A DNA stretch of 64,000 bases from Acanthochlamys bracteata. Lineage: Eukaryota; Streptophyta; Magnoliopsida; Pandanales; Velloziaceae. Below are positions 1 through 11,972 of this stretch, piece by piece. The stretch lies in contig CM034134.1 of assembly GCA_019914995.1 (NCBI GenBank), positions 3,914,463 through 3,978,462 of the forward strand, read 5' to 3'. How positions within the stretch are numbered: position 1 is the stretch's first letter; each line of letters starts with the position of its first letter. The notes under the pieces are model-generated. The model had not been told where the DNA came from, did no database searches, and saw only the letters and a program-made list of their open reading frames with translations. The position numbers and the translations under genes were made by a program.

Positions 1-478
1 AAAAATCATAAAGTAAAGATAGTTTATGCACTAAAATCAACATTTGTATAGAAACAGAATTCCCAATACTATCCAATGACAACCTCCCAAATAACAATGG
101 GTCATGCAAACTCAATCAACTACAATACTCAATGGCTAACAGTTATATCCAATTGGGAAAACATCTCTACCACAGCACAATCTACTTCCACAATTAAAAT
201 TTAGAGATGTAGGATCATTGATGCAAGGAAGGTACTACGACTACAGCTATGAAGCCAAATACAATTTTCATTGTACTAACCATGGCATCTTCACACCAAG
301 AAAAAGGATAGACAAACAAAACCATATAACTACCAGAACAATATGACTAAAATCATTTTTACAAGAGCAAAGTACCTAAATGGAGTTAGGTTTATGTCAT
401 TCTAGAGTAATCAAAAGCCATCATTTACAAAATAGTAAAATATCTCCCTAGTCATTCTAAAGATGTTACAAAACAAAC
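1..478 (-). other. TAF2 intron (partial), no coding seen
   Basis: This stretch follows the donor site of TAF2 exon 6 (GT at 478-477 on the minus strand). I translated it and found no segment resembling the next part of TAF2, so it is most likely intron. The next exon should lie beyond the left edge. Confidence 0.6.
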
Positions 479-3400
479 CTGATCAATAACCTTGCTGTCA
501 AACAAAAGCTCAGAGCTGAAACTTGCAACAGACGCTCCCAAAGTCATTGATGAAACAGAAATTTCTGGCGGAACAAAGACTTGCTTGTATGAACCAAAAG
601 GAAATGATACAGAAAGGTAATCTTCATAGTAACTGTAAGAAAGAAAAGTTGATTACCACAATGAAAGAGGACATACGGTTTATGAGAATTGTTACAGCAC
701 AAGCATACTACTTCACATACTCTACCTAAATACATTATGAAAAAATCCAATTGTATTCTGAAGCTTCGAGAGATTTGGCTGTAGACACATGTGTAAAATG
801 GTGCTATTATTGTCAGGAAAAACTTCAAATGGAGCTACAGATAAGGATATCCATCCAGCACTGACAGGAACATTTAGTTCATAAACATATGTTTTGCGTG
901 GAGGATCATCTTTAGTTAAGACCTGCACATGACAGGCACCACAAAATACAGGGTCAGCATTGATCTTCTCAAGCAAATAGATATCCGACAATCACTTCAC
1001 AATAGCATTTATTTCTACTTCTTAGTTCAACGAAAGCAACCAAGAACTCAATCTCATAAAATTATTTTTTTAGCTAAGCATCTTATCTCCTACATATGCA
1101 TCCCATTCATGCTATCAGTTCTTAACAATTAAAAAACACAACAAAATCACATGAGATAGACATGCACCCATACATAGTTCAACTAGAAATTGGGACAAAA
1201 AGTCCTCTTATTTTCAGTAATTCATTGGTAGGTGGACATTAAGTCAGTAGGGAATCCTTTCAGATGGTAATGAAAATTTAAAATGATAAACAAAAAGGTG
1301 ATTATTCAATTTATATTATCTTTTATTTCACAATGGGAAGATATATTCAAAATAGGGTGACGAATCAGTCAAAGAATAAGCCCAACTGAAGACAAGATCA
1401 GAGTACAAATTAATTACACAAAGGAAGGATAAATGTGGCATGCAGGGTAAAGGGTTTTTTCTCCAAGAAAAGAGATGTGCCTTGTCAGACATCAAATTTA
1501 TTTGATGCACGCTCCGGCTCCAAAATGTAGCTGCAAAATATGTCCAAGCGTAGTAAAATGTACTCAATGGTCAATAATTACATGGGGACAGCTTCAGCTG
1601 AATAAGTGAAGACATTTTCTAAATGCTTTCCACAACACCTTCACAGTATAGCCTCTGTACTTAAGAATCTTACAGTCAGTTTTGCATGATTTTTTTATGC
1701 TATAAATGAGATTAAGTTAAAAGCCACAACATAAGTTAGCAAATTTCAAACTAACTTGAATTTTCATAGCAACAATTTCTCACATCTGTTCAACCAGAAA
1801 ATAGACATTCCCAAAGGCCATACTCTGAAAATCTAAATAAACTGTTATTGCAAGATGTACACGGAAATAACTGTGAAACAGCATTCTATATGGTAAATGA
1901 AAATCGATCACTTACCTGATAAAGTAAAATTCCATTACTGACAGCAACAAGATTTGAGTTAACTGTGAACTCAAGATGAAATCTGGGCAAGATGGACAAC
2001 CTTCGATATCAATCTCAAATTATAGCAGGGAGAAGAATAATAGATAATCAATTCAATATCAATCTCAAATTATAGCAGGGAGAAGAATAACAGATAATCA
2101 ATCCATTGTTCAAGATATAAATTCCAAAGGAACCTAGTAGCACCTACGAGCAACGTTGCAGAGGATTATCCATGCATGGGAACCAGCATCGGGCCCTCCT
2201 TATCTGGTTATTAGTGTGAAGCACATCAGCCCCAAAATGAATACCTGCTCCTCCCCTCTCCACCAGATAATCAACTCTTATGAATTTTACAATCTGCGTA
2301 AGTGCTACATGGAATGACTTACAATTTTAAATTAGACTGAACCTAACAAAAGAAAGCAGTATACCCTCATCGCATCACCTTATTAGAAGGATCATTACAG
2401 CTATTAAGTTCCCGCTCTTCATATTTTGGCATGGCATCATTGTCATTAACTTGGCCATGCCCATCAGTAGATTTGGCAGCTTTTTCACAAGAAATAAGCA
2501 GATTGGGAATCAATTCTTTATCCAGAGAAGACATGTATGTCAAGCACGCAAAATCAGCAGCAGACTGGTAGCACGACACAGAATCCAACCTATTCCCACC
2601 TCCAATGATTTGAGCGTTTGGGAAGTATTCATATTCAGCTGCCTCACCATCCACAACTACCCTCCTGATAGTCATATTCTCAGCATGCAAAGCCACATAA
2701 CCAACTTCAGGGACTACCGCTTTCACCTCGGTATGTCTTCACCATATGAACAATGAAGGAAATCATAAATTTCAAAAATAAATTAGCTGAATGTATTTAA
2801 AAGAGCTGGAGAATCCAACTAAATAAAGCAGGTGAAATATGTCCAGAAGGGAATTTTAGATTTAAGCAAACTGGATTACCAATTTTAAAGAGTCAATTTT
2901 AAGCATATATGTACTAACTATTGTTTCATTGAGAAACCAACAGAAACTACAACCTGAGACAACCTTCTCCAGTAACTTGTTTCACAAACTTTGCTCCAGA
3001 TGATGGAAATGAAAAACCCCATAGCTTATTATGAAGCACGAAACATGAGGAGCAGATTTGGAACAACCTCCACCTACAAACATTACATGATTATTTCTAT
3101 TTTAAACTCTAACACTACACAAACGACCAACAAAATCCAAGAAATTTAGAAGTCGCATCCCCTGGTCTCTAAATTCCTCCACAAAGAAAAGCCTCCAGAG
3201 CATATGAGTTTACTATGTTTGCTCCCTAATCTCATGAAATTAAGGAAACCTATAGCGTAAAACCAATCACACAGCACATCAACAAATTGAGCGTGCTGTT
3301 CTCAAATTGTTTCATTAGCAATTTCTCCGTCCGCTGATCTCTAATCCCTCAACAAACCACCAAAACAAAACGAAAAAACTAGAGAGTCGGTGAATTGAAA

Positions 3401-3596
3401 TCGAATGATTGATTGATTGATTAGTCTACCCGTAAATGATTTGTTTGTCCATGTCAATCGATAGGCAAAGCTTCTGGTGCAGAACTGTTCCCCATGGGTT
3501 CTCCTGCTTCTGTTGCTGCTGCTGTTGCTGACCTTGCCCTACCCCTCCCTGGCCTTGCCCACTCCCACTTTCGTTCTTCTTCCGAGCCTTCGCCAT
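479..3596 (-). CDS. TAF2: TAF2, TFIID subunit 2 (5' portion, six exons)
   Basis: TAF2 is a TFIID scaffold subunit in the nucleus that contacts core-promoter DNA; its N-terminal half resembles M1 aminopeptidases without activity. Coding exons on the minus strand are 3596-3430, 2736-2379, 2293-2148, 1982-1916, 922-726 and 632-479. All junctions are GT/AG and the phases are consistent, giving 363 codons without a stop. Recognisable blocks are [17 protein letters not shown] (exon 1), [13 protein letters not shown] (exon 2), [14 protein letters not shown] (exon 3), [13 protein letters not shown] (exon 4), [12 protein letters not shown] (exon 5) and [10 protein letters not shown] (exon 6). The start is the ATG at 3596 (MAKARKK). 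Residues about 10-32 are a G/Q-rich low-complexity insert ending in a glutamine run. The family is about 1,300-1,400 residues long, so roughly a quarter is present here. I see no damage. Identification rests on remembered family sequence but is strong across six exons. Confidence 0.93.
2006..2105. repeat. 50-bp tandem duplication in TAF2 intron 3
   Basis: A 50-bp unit starting ATATCAATCTCAAATTATAG occurs twice head to tail (2006-2055 and 2056-2105) with only a few differences. It lies wholly inside the intron between TAF2 exons 3 and 4, so it does not change the protein. Confidence 0.9.
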
Positions 3597-3717
3597 GCTT
3601 GCTCTCACTCTACAGAATCACTCCACGCTTGCTCTCTCCGGCCCGATTCTCTCAGAAATTGTTTTTCCCGAGCGAGCGAGAGAGCGAAGAAACGAGAACA
3701 AGAAGTGTCGGGGGTTT

Positions 3718-3725
3718 GATTTATA
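3718..3725 (-). promoter_or_regulatory. TAF2 core promoter TATA box
   Basis: The minus strand reads TCTATAAATCAAAC here, about 125 bp upstream of the TAF2 ATG. A start roughly 30 bp downstream would give a 5' UTR of about 90 nt. That interval is rich in CT and GCTC repeats, as plant 5' UTRs often are. The position is inferred; no transcript evidence is available. Confidence 0.6.
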
Positions 3726-3759
3726 GACGCACAGAGTATTGAACGGGAGCGTTGTCAAG

Positions 3760-4720
3760 ATCTGAGCTTGTTTGGTTGGGTCAGGCTGGTTTGGGCATAG
3801 GGTTGCACACCTCCAACCGAATAGAATTTTTGCACAGCACTGTAGACAAATGTAGCTTGTTTGTGATCGCTATTAGGAGGTGCATATGTACTCTTAAAAC
3901 TCGAAATGTTGTACCGTATTTTAATATTACAAAATTTATAAATTATAAAATTATTATATATATAATTTTCAGATAGATTTAAAATATTTTTTCTTAAAAC
4001 TCCTCCTGTCAAAAGGCTTTGTCTTTTAAACAATCCGAAACGATAATACTAATTTTTTTTAACAAGAGTATTGGCTTTAAGTATCAAAGAATAGTTGATG
4101 CAAAAACTTAAACTGATTGAAAAGATTTTATTATTATATTAATTATATTTCAAGAGTAAGTTTCACGTGATAATTATTTTAGTCATTCTATCAATAAAAT
4201 TTAAGTCAAGATTTCATAAACTATTAAATATAACAAGTGAAAAAATATTTTGTATTCTTAAGAATGTACCTAAAACTTAACTCCAACTAAATATCTAATA
4301 TGGAAATCATTTAATGTCATCACCAATATATTAAACTATAATATTTCACAATTCTTCCATCCGTATCTGTCTTTTCATTATCTCCTCTTTTTCTATGTTC
4401 CTCCCTTCACCGCTCCCGCCGTAGTCAATACCGAATAATCATGTTGATAATCTTAGATCTAATAGCTTCTAGTAGCCCTTTGTTTTTAATTTAATTTTAT
4501 ATAGATCATAAATGTAAAATCTAGAAACTTAATAATTTTTACAATAAATATGTAGACGAGAGAGTAAACATATCTTGATTCATAATGCTCTTTTTAGAAC
4601 AATTGTTTCTATTTGAAAAAGTTGATTTCTTCTCTTAATTCTAAAGAAAAACTTTGGGTGATAGGAAATTACTTTAGAACTAGAATGGGAGAGAAGAGAG
4701 GACAAGTATTATTTTATAAT
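3760..4720. other. AT-rich intergenic DNA, nothing identified
   Basis: This is AT-rich sequence upstream of TAF2. Only short open frames occur and none resembles a known protein. Distal TAF2 regulatory sites could lie here but none can be shown. Confidence 0.6.
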
Positions 4721-4723
4721 GAT

Positions 4724-4907
4724 CACATTCATTACCCATTATCTATCATAATTGATAGAATATGTGACTCGTCAAATGTCAAAGTGTGTGCATTACCCAC
4801 TATCTGTAATAGTAAAGAATATGTGACTTTTGAATTTCACCTGTACATCTATTACACACTATCTACAATAATAAATAATATATGTGACTCATAAAATTCA
4901 CCATATA
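4724..4907. repeat. Degenerate ~60-bp tandem repeat, three units
   Basis: Three successive units share the pattern CATTACCCA-CTATCT-ATAAT-GA-ATATGTGACT followed by a short spacer. They begin near 4724, 4785 and 4845, a period of about 60 bp. The open frame 4613-4894 across this block is only the repeat read in one frame. Confidence 0.75.
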
Positions 4908-4909
4908 AG

Positions 4910-6080
4910 ATTAAGCAAACTTAATTATTAAACAAATTAAAATTTAACCTATAAGCAACGTCCAACACTTTGATCTTCCGTTGGTCTGCTTTCTTTAGAA
5001 TCCTAAATGTTTACAAAGTTCACCACGCAGGTTAATTCTCATACTCTATTCTACTGTTTCCAAATAAAAGAATTGGATTAGCTGTAATGAATTTTTTTAC
5101 TCTTTTACTAAAGATGAAATTTTGTTATGTTAATGGATTGTAAACTATCGTCACCTTTTATTCTATTAGCTATTAGATCAATCTTTACAAATCATGACAA
5201 CAACCTCTTTAATTATTTTGTGGCTGTAATTTTTTGAAAAACAAAAAAATTTGCTACTTATAACTTTTTCTTTTAAAGAGCGGATTTCAATTGTTGATTA
5301 AAGATCAAATCCATGTTGATCACGACAAAGACAGTAAAAGTAAATCCACAACAGAGCAGGAATATTTGCTGCATGATTACTTTTAAATTTTACTTGATTA
5401 TACCTATCATTCTTTGTTTACATATGATTTTTCATGGTGCATATTATATATCCATTAAGTTTTTGCAATTTATAAGACTATAAATAGCTTTAAATTTAGT
5501 TAATTAGAAAGTCATATTTGGTTTTATTCATATGATAGTTTTTATATATAGAAATCAACATCTAGAACAAAAATAATGGGAAGTGTGAAATTAGAAGAGC
5601 TTTTAAAAGATAAATTCTACATGAGAACCTTTGTGGATAATATTGGCGAAAAAGAAAGTACAATGAACAAATAACACATTTCCTAATATAGAGGACACCG
5701 TTCTATCTTCTTTTAAGATCACATTAGCAAAGATAGAGATGACTTTAATTTATCCACTTCTTATTGTATGCAATAAGGATAAAAATTAATTAAGTTAGCC
5801 AATACATTTGTTGAGTTCATGTAGAAAATGTTGCATTTGTTATGGACTTATCTCTTTGTGTAGAGAGATATTTTTCGTAGTTAATAATATTTACTTTTCA
5901 TTTAATAAAACTAGGCATGACAATTTAGATTGATGAGTCAGTTTTGAATCAACATATTCATTAATTATCAAATTCGATCAACTCTATCCCAACATATGAA
6001 TTTATACGGATCAAAAATTGTCAACCCTAATCCAATATATTTAATAACCAAATAAAAATATATATATATACACAAACCTA
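4910..6080. other. AT-rich intergenic DNA, nothing identified
   Basis: This is low-complexity AT-rich sequence without a convincing gene, RNA or repeat boundary. It separates the tandem repeat from the pararetrovirus fragment on the minus strand. Confidence 0.55.
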
Positions 6081-6087
6081 TCATGCT

Positions 6088-6510
6088 TTATTTACAATCG
6101 AATTTACTGAACACTTTTTGTCCTCTAATTCTATCTAACAAATCTGTCATATTACGAATAAGATAGCCATCATCTACCATATTGTCATTTAACGGTTTAA
6201 AGTTAATGACCATACGACTTTTTCCTCTAATATCCTTAGTATGATTTCTAACAATGAATGATGGGGATCTATGAGGAGATTTTGAACGCTGTATAACTTT
6301 GAGTTGTAACAACTCTGTTAGATGCATCCTAAAATTATCTCTGTCCTGAGATGTTGCATCACCTCCTTCTCTTATGCAAAGATCAGGATTGATGATGTTT
6401 AACTTACATTTAATAGGAGATTGCTCCCCAAAAATGGTAAGATTGTCACTTGATATCCCTGTTTTTTCTAAAAGTGTGTCTATTTTTGTAGCTTAAAAAT
6501 ATTATAGGAA
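6088..6510 (-). pseudogene. Pararetrovirus reverse-transcriptase fragment
   Basis: On the minus strand this reads through the N-terminal part of a Caulimoviridae-type reverse transcriptase: a segment ending SPHRSPSFIVRN, then KSRMVINFKPLND, then VFSKFDCK. The same landmarks occur in the large viral insert near 53.6-53.8 kb (SPHRSPFIVRN, KSRMVINYKRLND, YSKFDCKSGFW), but the residues differ enough to indicate a separate, older lineage. The upstream part (6500 to 6330) reads as the linker before RT. The frame stops just after FDCK, before the catalytic YxDD. Role in an intact virus: polymerase domain of the polyprotein. Here it is a dead genomic relic. Confidence 0.75.
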
Positions 6511-6514
6511 TTTG

Positions 6515-7130
6515 AATTGGTTTAGATTCTATTACGAATAATCTTTCTGTTGTAAATACGGTAGTGTGAACGAACGAAAAATATCACAGCGGAATATATA
6601 GCACACACTAGGATCTTGCAATCCAAGTTGAGATTTAAAGATGAATAAGGCAATTACACAACTCAAAGATATACTTGGGGAAAAACGAAGAAAACCCCAC
6701 GGTGATGTGGTCACACCAAAAGAAAAATCACTATGCGATGAGATTACAATATAGGCTTACAACTTTGCTTTCTTGCTTGAATTCAACTTGCATTATCTTT
6801 TTTCATACTTATTCCAAATTCTACACATTTGGACATATATATAGGATGCAAGAAAATCTTTTGATAGCTAGTCCACTAAATAACTAACTCTCCAAAGCAA
6901 CTCTTTGGCATTAGTTCCATGGCAAAACTTCCTATGGTAGTTAGAGTGAATCTGAACATAACTTTTTCATGAATCTGAACATAACTTACTCATGAATCTG
7001 AACATAACTTATTCATTAATCTAGACATAACTACCATAGCAGCTATGTTGGATTAAATAGGTGGACTATCAGTAGCTACTTGTGGACTGCTTGATTAGAA
7101 GTTTATCAAAGTGTCTTAATATCAAACACC
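6515..7130. other. Sequence between the two viral relic segments
   Basis: No viral or host coding match is seen here. It includes a 23-bp tandem repeat (listed separately) and several unrelated short open frames. It may be a later insertion or a deleted and scrambled part of the viral fragment. Confidence 0.4.
6948..7035. repeat. 23-bp tandem repeat, about four units
   Basis: The unit GAATCTGAACATAACTT plus a variable TTCAT-type spacer repeats at 6948, 6971, 6994 and, more degenerate, 7017. The exact 23-bp spacing points to replication slippage. Confidence 0.85.
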
Positions 7131-7139
7131 TTCCAACTC

Positions 7140-7960
7140 ATAATTTTAAGTCCATTTCTTCTGGACATTATAATTGTTCTTCACGTAAACCTTCTCAGCG
7201 TACTCTAATGTGGAATAAATGATAGGTGCGTTGAAACCACCCCTAGTCATGGTAAATGTATCTTTAGTTAAAAAGATACTGCTATTTTGTTGAAGAAAAA
7301 ATTTATTCCTAAAATAACTGGATATGGTATGTAATCTCTTAATATCCAAACCAAAGTTACTCGAATGAGTTTTAACTCTGAATTCATTGTTTTAAACTTA
7401 TCCTAGATTAGGATATCACAGAGTTCGTAATTTTTGTGAAATTCAAACTTCATATTCTCCGCTAGATTAAGCAATAAGTCTATGTCTGTATTAATCTCAG
7501 AATAGTCTAAATGAAGAGTATGACTAAACTCTGATTTTTCAAAATTATATTTGATTTTATAATTATCAAATATTTTAACTGAGTTAATTTGGGTTTTTCC
7601 AAATTTAACCATTCTACCCCATACCAATCATTTTTCGACAATTTACTATCGTAGGTATGAATAAATATCCGGATTGTAAAGAACATTTGTCTCATTGGCA
7701 AACTCCTTATTAAAGGGATTCATTATAATGATCGGTCTTCGAGATACTAAGAAAGCAGGAGGTGTTGGAACAATTTCCAACTTTCCATAGAATTCTCGTA
7801 AAATAGTGATCTTTTTCAAAGTCAAACTGTTTTCCATAAATGGAATTATAAATCGTCTATTCCTATGATGAGTATACCCTAGTGGGATATCTCTAATCAT
7901 CTCACTATGTGCAACTTCTCTTGGAGAGAGATAAACTATTGAATTTATTGTGAACTTATG
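7140..7960 (-). pseudogene. Probable pararetrovirus protease-region relic
   Basis: On the minus strand several overlapping broken frames run towards the RT fragment at 6.1-6.5 kb. Near 7340-7280 one frame contains a VILGINFF-type stretch resembling VILGISFL at the end of the viral protease in the large insert (about 53.0 kb). Upstream pieces (7900-7646 and 7627-7403) are open but I cannot assign them to a specific viral domain. Frameshifts and stops separate all pieces. Position and orientation fit one degraded PR-RT polyprotein segment; the protease call itself is tentative. Confidence 0.45.
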
Positions 7961-8010
7961 CAGTCATGCTCACTAAAATCTTTACACCCATTTATTCAGT
8001 ACTGGGTAAT

Positions 8011-8165
8011 CATATATATATATATATATATATATAAGTTAGACTAGAAACGACAATTTTGACCCATATAAGTATATTTCATATATATAGATATATGTAT
8101 GTATATATATATACATACATACACATATGTATATACACATATATATACATGTGTGTATGTATGTA

Positions 8166-8200
<35 letters not shown>
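8011..8200. repeat. TA/CATA microsatellite
   Basis: Runs of TA (8011-8036 and about 8170-8200) are joined by CATACATA/TGTATATA-type sequence. The second run ends exactly where the left inverted repeat of the element starting at 8201 begins. The Y/I-rich open frames here are microsatellite read-through. Confidence 0.95.
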
Positions 8201-8203
<3 letters not shown>

Positions 8204-8536
8204 GAGATAGAATGTAGACACATCCCATCTCTTTGTACACAGGTTTTACTGTAGGCACAAGTAGAGGATCAACAGTTGTGATTGTTTCACTTAATGTTTT
8301 CAATAGTGCAGATGAATGATTAGGAGAATATAACGACTCTGCAGCGGGTGGGCGCGAGGGTTTTATTTCATTCATCACCACGCTTATTTTCTTCTCCTCT
8401 CTGCAGCGGCGCTCGCGTCTTTTCCTCCCCGAGCGAAATCGAGTTCTCCGGCCGGCTCGATTTCGCGATTCCAGCCGGAATCGAATTCTTAGCGGCTCAA
8501 TTTTGCGATTTCAGTTTCCATTCGGCTTTTGATCCA
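8201..8536 (+). repeat. Left 336-bp terminal inverted repeat
   Basis: This segment matches the reverse complement of 13386-13721 along its whole length, with only scattered differences. It starts GTAGAGATAGAATGTAGACA; the right copy, read inward, starts GTAAGAATGGGATGTAGGCA. The inner third is GC-rich, with CCGGCTCGATTTCG-type motifs. Such long inverted ends are typical of MULE-type DNA transposons. Confidence 0.92.
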
Positions 8537-8550
8537 AAGTGATCCACGCT

Positions 8551-8559
8551 GTATTTAAT
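8551..8559 (+). repeat. Candidate 9-bp target duplication (left)
   Basis: GTATTTAAT occurs here and again at 11964-11972, on either side of the inner inverted-repeat unit. Nine bp is the usual MULE duplication length. The motif is AT-rich, so chance agreement is possible. Confidence 0.45.
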
Positions 8560-11500
8560 CATAAGCGTATGATTCATACAGTACGTAATCACAATTCATT
8601 GCATAATCACAACTCATTAAATAAAATCAAGTTATGTTTTAATCACAACTCTATGTTTTAATGACAACTCATTCTATCACATTAAATGCTAGCACAGTGA
8701 CCACCTACTTTTTTTCTGCGTTGTTTTCCGTCTTGCTCTCTGTTTCTCGCGCCTCTACTTCACTTGTTGTTTCATTTCATTCTTTTTCTTTTCTTATTTG
8801 CCTAACATGCTTAGTTAAATCTCAATACAAATACTTAGCTGTATTTCTTATTCTTCTGTGTATAATTCATCACGGCTTTTGAGCTCTTCTTTTCTTCTCC
8901 ATGGATCAGCACGTTGAAGGTGTTTACCTGACAGATTTTTTAATAATGTGATTTTTTTTGTTTTAATATTGTATTACTGGATTTAAAACACACATAACAA
9001 AACACAATCTGAATCTTTGTTACTCTCCTTAATTTTAATATATTGAAAGTGGAACAGAACAACGAATGAGCGAAGAACAAATTTATTTTTAAAAGAATAC
9101 ATCTTTGTGATGCTAAAGTTTTTTAAATTTTTAACACAATTCTGTTTTTATAGCATTCGAAACAAATCCAACCAAGTGTTCTGCTTCATCAACTCGGAAT
9201 GTAAATGTAGAGAAGGAGAAGTCACTATGCTTAGATATGATTTTTTCAACTCTTGAAGCCGTAAAAGAACTTTACATATATTATGAAAGAGCAACCGAAT
9301 TTAGTGCTGTTATTCGAAGTACAGAGAAGAAAAAAGGTTCCAATGAAGTCGGTGCATGTCTAATGACTTGTCAGCGTTTTGGAAATTATAGAGAGCATGG
9401 TAGGAAACAAACCGATGAGGGGTCCAACAGAGAAGCTACTGAGAAGAGAAGCAGGTCTATAGTGAAATGTGGATGTCCTGCGAGAATGAAAGTGATAAAG
9501 CAATCAACTGGATTATGGAAGGTGACTCAGTATAAAGATGAGCATAATCACAATTTTGTCAGTCCAGCGAAAAGGATGCGAATGCCTCTATAAACATATG
9601 CTAGCTGCAACTAAAATATTGATCGAGTCATTTCATAACGAGGGTATATCCGTAAATAAAGTTGTAGATATTCTCGATGGATCACAGATTGGTTTTGATG
9701 ATAGAGATTGTTGGAATCACTTAGGACCATCGAATGAATACAAAAAACCTGTCCAAAGGGATGCAACGGCAGCGCTCAATTTTTTTAAGAAGAAGAGTGT
9801 AGAAGATCAAAATTTTTTTATGCATACAGATGGATAGCGAAGCAAGGGCAATAAATTTTTTTGGGTTGATGGTCGATCACGCCTACAGTTTGAGTATTTT
9901 GGTGATGTGATGTTTTTCAGTACAACATATCGCACGAATGTGTATGAGATGCCGTTTGCTTTATTTACTGGAGTTAATTATCATATGCAGTCAATTCAGT
10001 TTGGTTATGCATTACTTTTAGATGAGACGGAAGAGTCTTTTATTTGGCTGTTTGAGACATGGCTTGCAGCTATGGGGGGTCGTGCTCCATCTTCTATCAT
10101 TACAGATCAAGGCCGAGCTATGACTGCAGCAGTTGAAAAGGTATTTCCTACCACACGACATTGTTTATGGCATGTGATGAAAAAATTTCCTGAAAAACTT
10201 CCACACATTTATTTCAAAAAGTCACAATTCAAAAAAGATAGTCGAATGTGTATTCAGAAAACTTATACTCCTTGTGCTTTTGAATCGGGATGGAATGAAT
10301 TGATATGTAAATACAACTTGAACGAATGGCTACAGGGGTTATATGATATTAAAAAAAAGTGGCCTCCAGTTTATCATTTAGATACTTTTTATGTTAGTAT
10401 GAACACTACAGGACACTCTGAAGGTATGAACTCTGTTTACAATAATCTTTTCCACCCAACTACAACTCTTCGCGAGTTTATAGTGAAGAACGATAAGTGT
10501 TTGGCTAAAATTATTGAAAAGAAAAAAAAGAAGATTATATTAGCGAACACTCTAACAGTATTGTTGATGGTCATGCTTTTTTTTGAAGAATGCAGCAAAT
10601 GTATATACCAGAAATGTGTATGACAGATTCAAAAGAGAATTTGAAAAAGCTCAAGCAGAATATATCCTATATGATGATGGAAAGAGTAGTGATGGATTCA
10701 CGACGTACATATATAAATCTCGAATTCTCGGTGACGATCATTCATTGATGGTCAGATTCAACCCATGCCATAAAGTAAAGTTATTCTGAATGCAAATTAT
10801 TTGAATTTGTAGAGATTCCTTGTGGACATCTTTTAAAAATTTTTCAGTCCCGTGATATGAAAATACCGGATAACTTCATTTTTAAGAGATGGATAAAACG
10901 AGCCAATAAATATAGAGCTGAGTATGATGGTGGAGCAGTACGAGGACATGAAAATTCTGACCTGCTCAAAACTATCCAACTCTTGAAGATTTTTAGCCAG
11001 TTGTGTTATGACACAGGTGAAGCAGACGAAACTTTTCAATTGATATTGCAAACATTACAGAAATTTTGCAAATCAATGAAGTAAAGAAGACTGATGAGAG
11101 CTCAAAAGTCAGTTCATACATTGCCAACGAGAGCTCTCAAGTTGGTGTTAATGCATCTCAAGTTCTACTTTTGAATCCAAATATTTCACAGACCAAGAAA
11201 AGGAAAAAAGAAGTAAAAGCTTCGTTTGGTAGTAGTAGAATAAAATGTGGTTTAGAGAAATCTCTTGCAAGAGCTAAAGCGAAGATATACAGGAGATGTG
11301 CTTGTTGTAACAAGATTGGTGTTAAACACGACAAACGAAATTGTCCTCAAAATCCAAATAGAAAAAAAATAACTAAGTATAATTGCTACTTAATATTTTC
11401 TCCTAATTTACTATCTTTTCGGATTAAAATTAGTGTTAACTTTTGTTAAAATTTTTTACTTGACAGTTATTGATGAAGATGCCGACGAAGACAAACACAG

Positions 11501-11963
11501 TGATGATAATGAAACTATACATAACGACAATGATGATGAATTATCAACAGGTGATGATTTTGAGATTGATTTATGAAGCTTGATGACGGTTGTTCAAATG
11601 TAAATTTTGGTATAGTTATCATATGTAAATTACAGTTTTGTTCAACTATCAAAGTTGTATGGGTTTTGTTTTGAGATATACACTTACTTTTCATTTTTGT
11701 ATTATCTTCTTACTTATAACGTTATTGCTTATAACATTACTAGTATTTGAATTGAGTTTAAAAGCAAAACAGAGAAAAAATGAAAGAAGAAGAATGAAAT
11801 AACAAAAGAAAGAAACAGAGAGTGGGAGAAAAATAGAACAGGAGAGATACAACGCGGAGAGAGTAGGTGTAGCATTTAAGATATGTGATTAATGAGTTGT
11901 GAATAAAACGTAATAAATAATATTTATTTAAAGAGTTAAGATAATAATGCTGACACATAGCTA
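8560..11963 (+). mobile_element. Inner MULE/FAR1 element
   Basis: About 8600-8810 and the reverse complement of about 11755-11935 share blocks such as CACAACTCATT, AATGCTA, CACCTACT, GCGTTGT and CTCTCTGTTTCT in the same order. These form degenerate inverted repeats around the transposase pseudogene. GTATTTAAT flanks the unit on both sides. The extreme termini do not pair well, so the ends are approximate. Confidence 0.6.
8901..11576 (+). pseudogene. FAR1/MULE-type transposase, disrupted
   Basis: A likely gene model begins at ATG 8901 (19-nt exon, donor at 8920) and resumes at 9154. Domains in order: a FAR1-type DNA-binding domain (about 9230-9590, ending YKDEHNHNFVSPAKR); a MULE transposase core (about 9840-10400, with FGDVMFFSTTYRTN, SSIITDQGRAMTAAV and HCLWHVMKKFP); a SWIM zinc finger (about 10790-10860, IPCGHLLKIFQ); a CCHC-like knuckle (CACCNKIGVKHDKRNC, about 11296-11345); and, after an intron, an acidic tail ending at a TGA at 11574-11576. 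Breaks: a frameshift near 9590, an in-frame TAG at 9835-9837, a frameshift near 10540 and a stop before the SWIM finger. The first catalytic Asp (FDTTY in relatives) reads FFSTTY. It is therefore inactive as annotated. It could be called a FAR1-family relic instead, but the inverted-repeat context favours a transposon. Confidence 0.85.
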
Positions 11964-11972
11964 GTATTTAAT
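11964..11972 (+). repeat. Candidate 9-bp target duplication (right)
   Basis: This is the second copy of GTATTTAAT, immediately beyond the inner unit; the partner is at 8551-8559. Confidence 0.45.

Noticed and set aside
544-991. Minus-strand frames across 544-991 as independent small genes
   Set aside because: Splice-consistent TAF2 exons 5 and 6 explain this region; the continuous frames read through the intron or use the wrong frame.
1328-1567. 79-residue minus-strand frame as a TAF2 exon
   Set aside because: It does not resemble TAF2, and exons 4 and 5 join in phase without it, so it is intron.
4724-7035. Short tandem repeats as possible CRISPR arrays
   Set aside because: Units are contiguous without unique spacers, decay gradually and sit in plant DNA.
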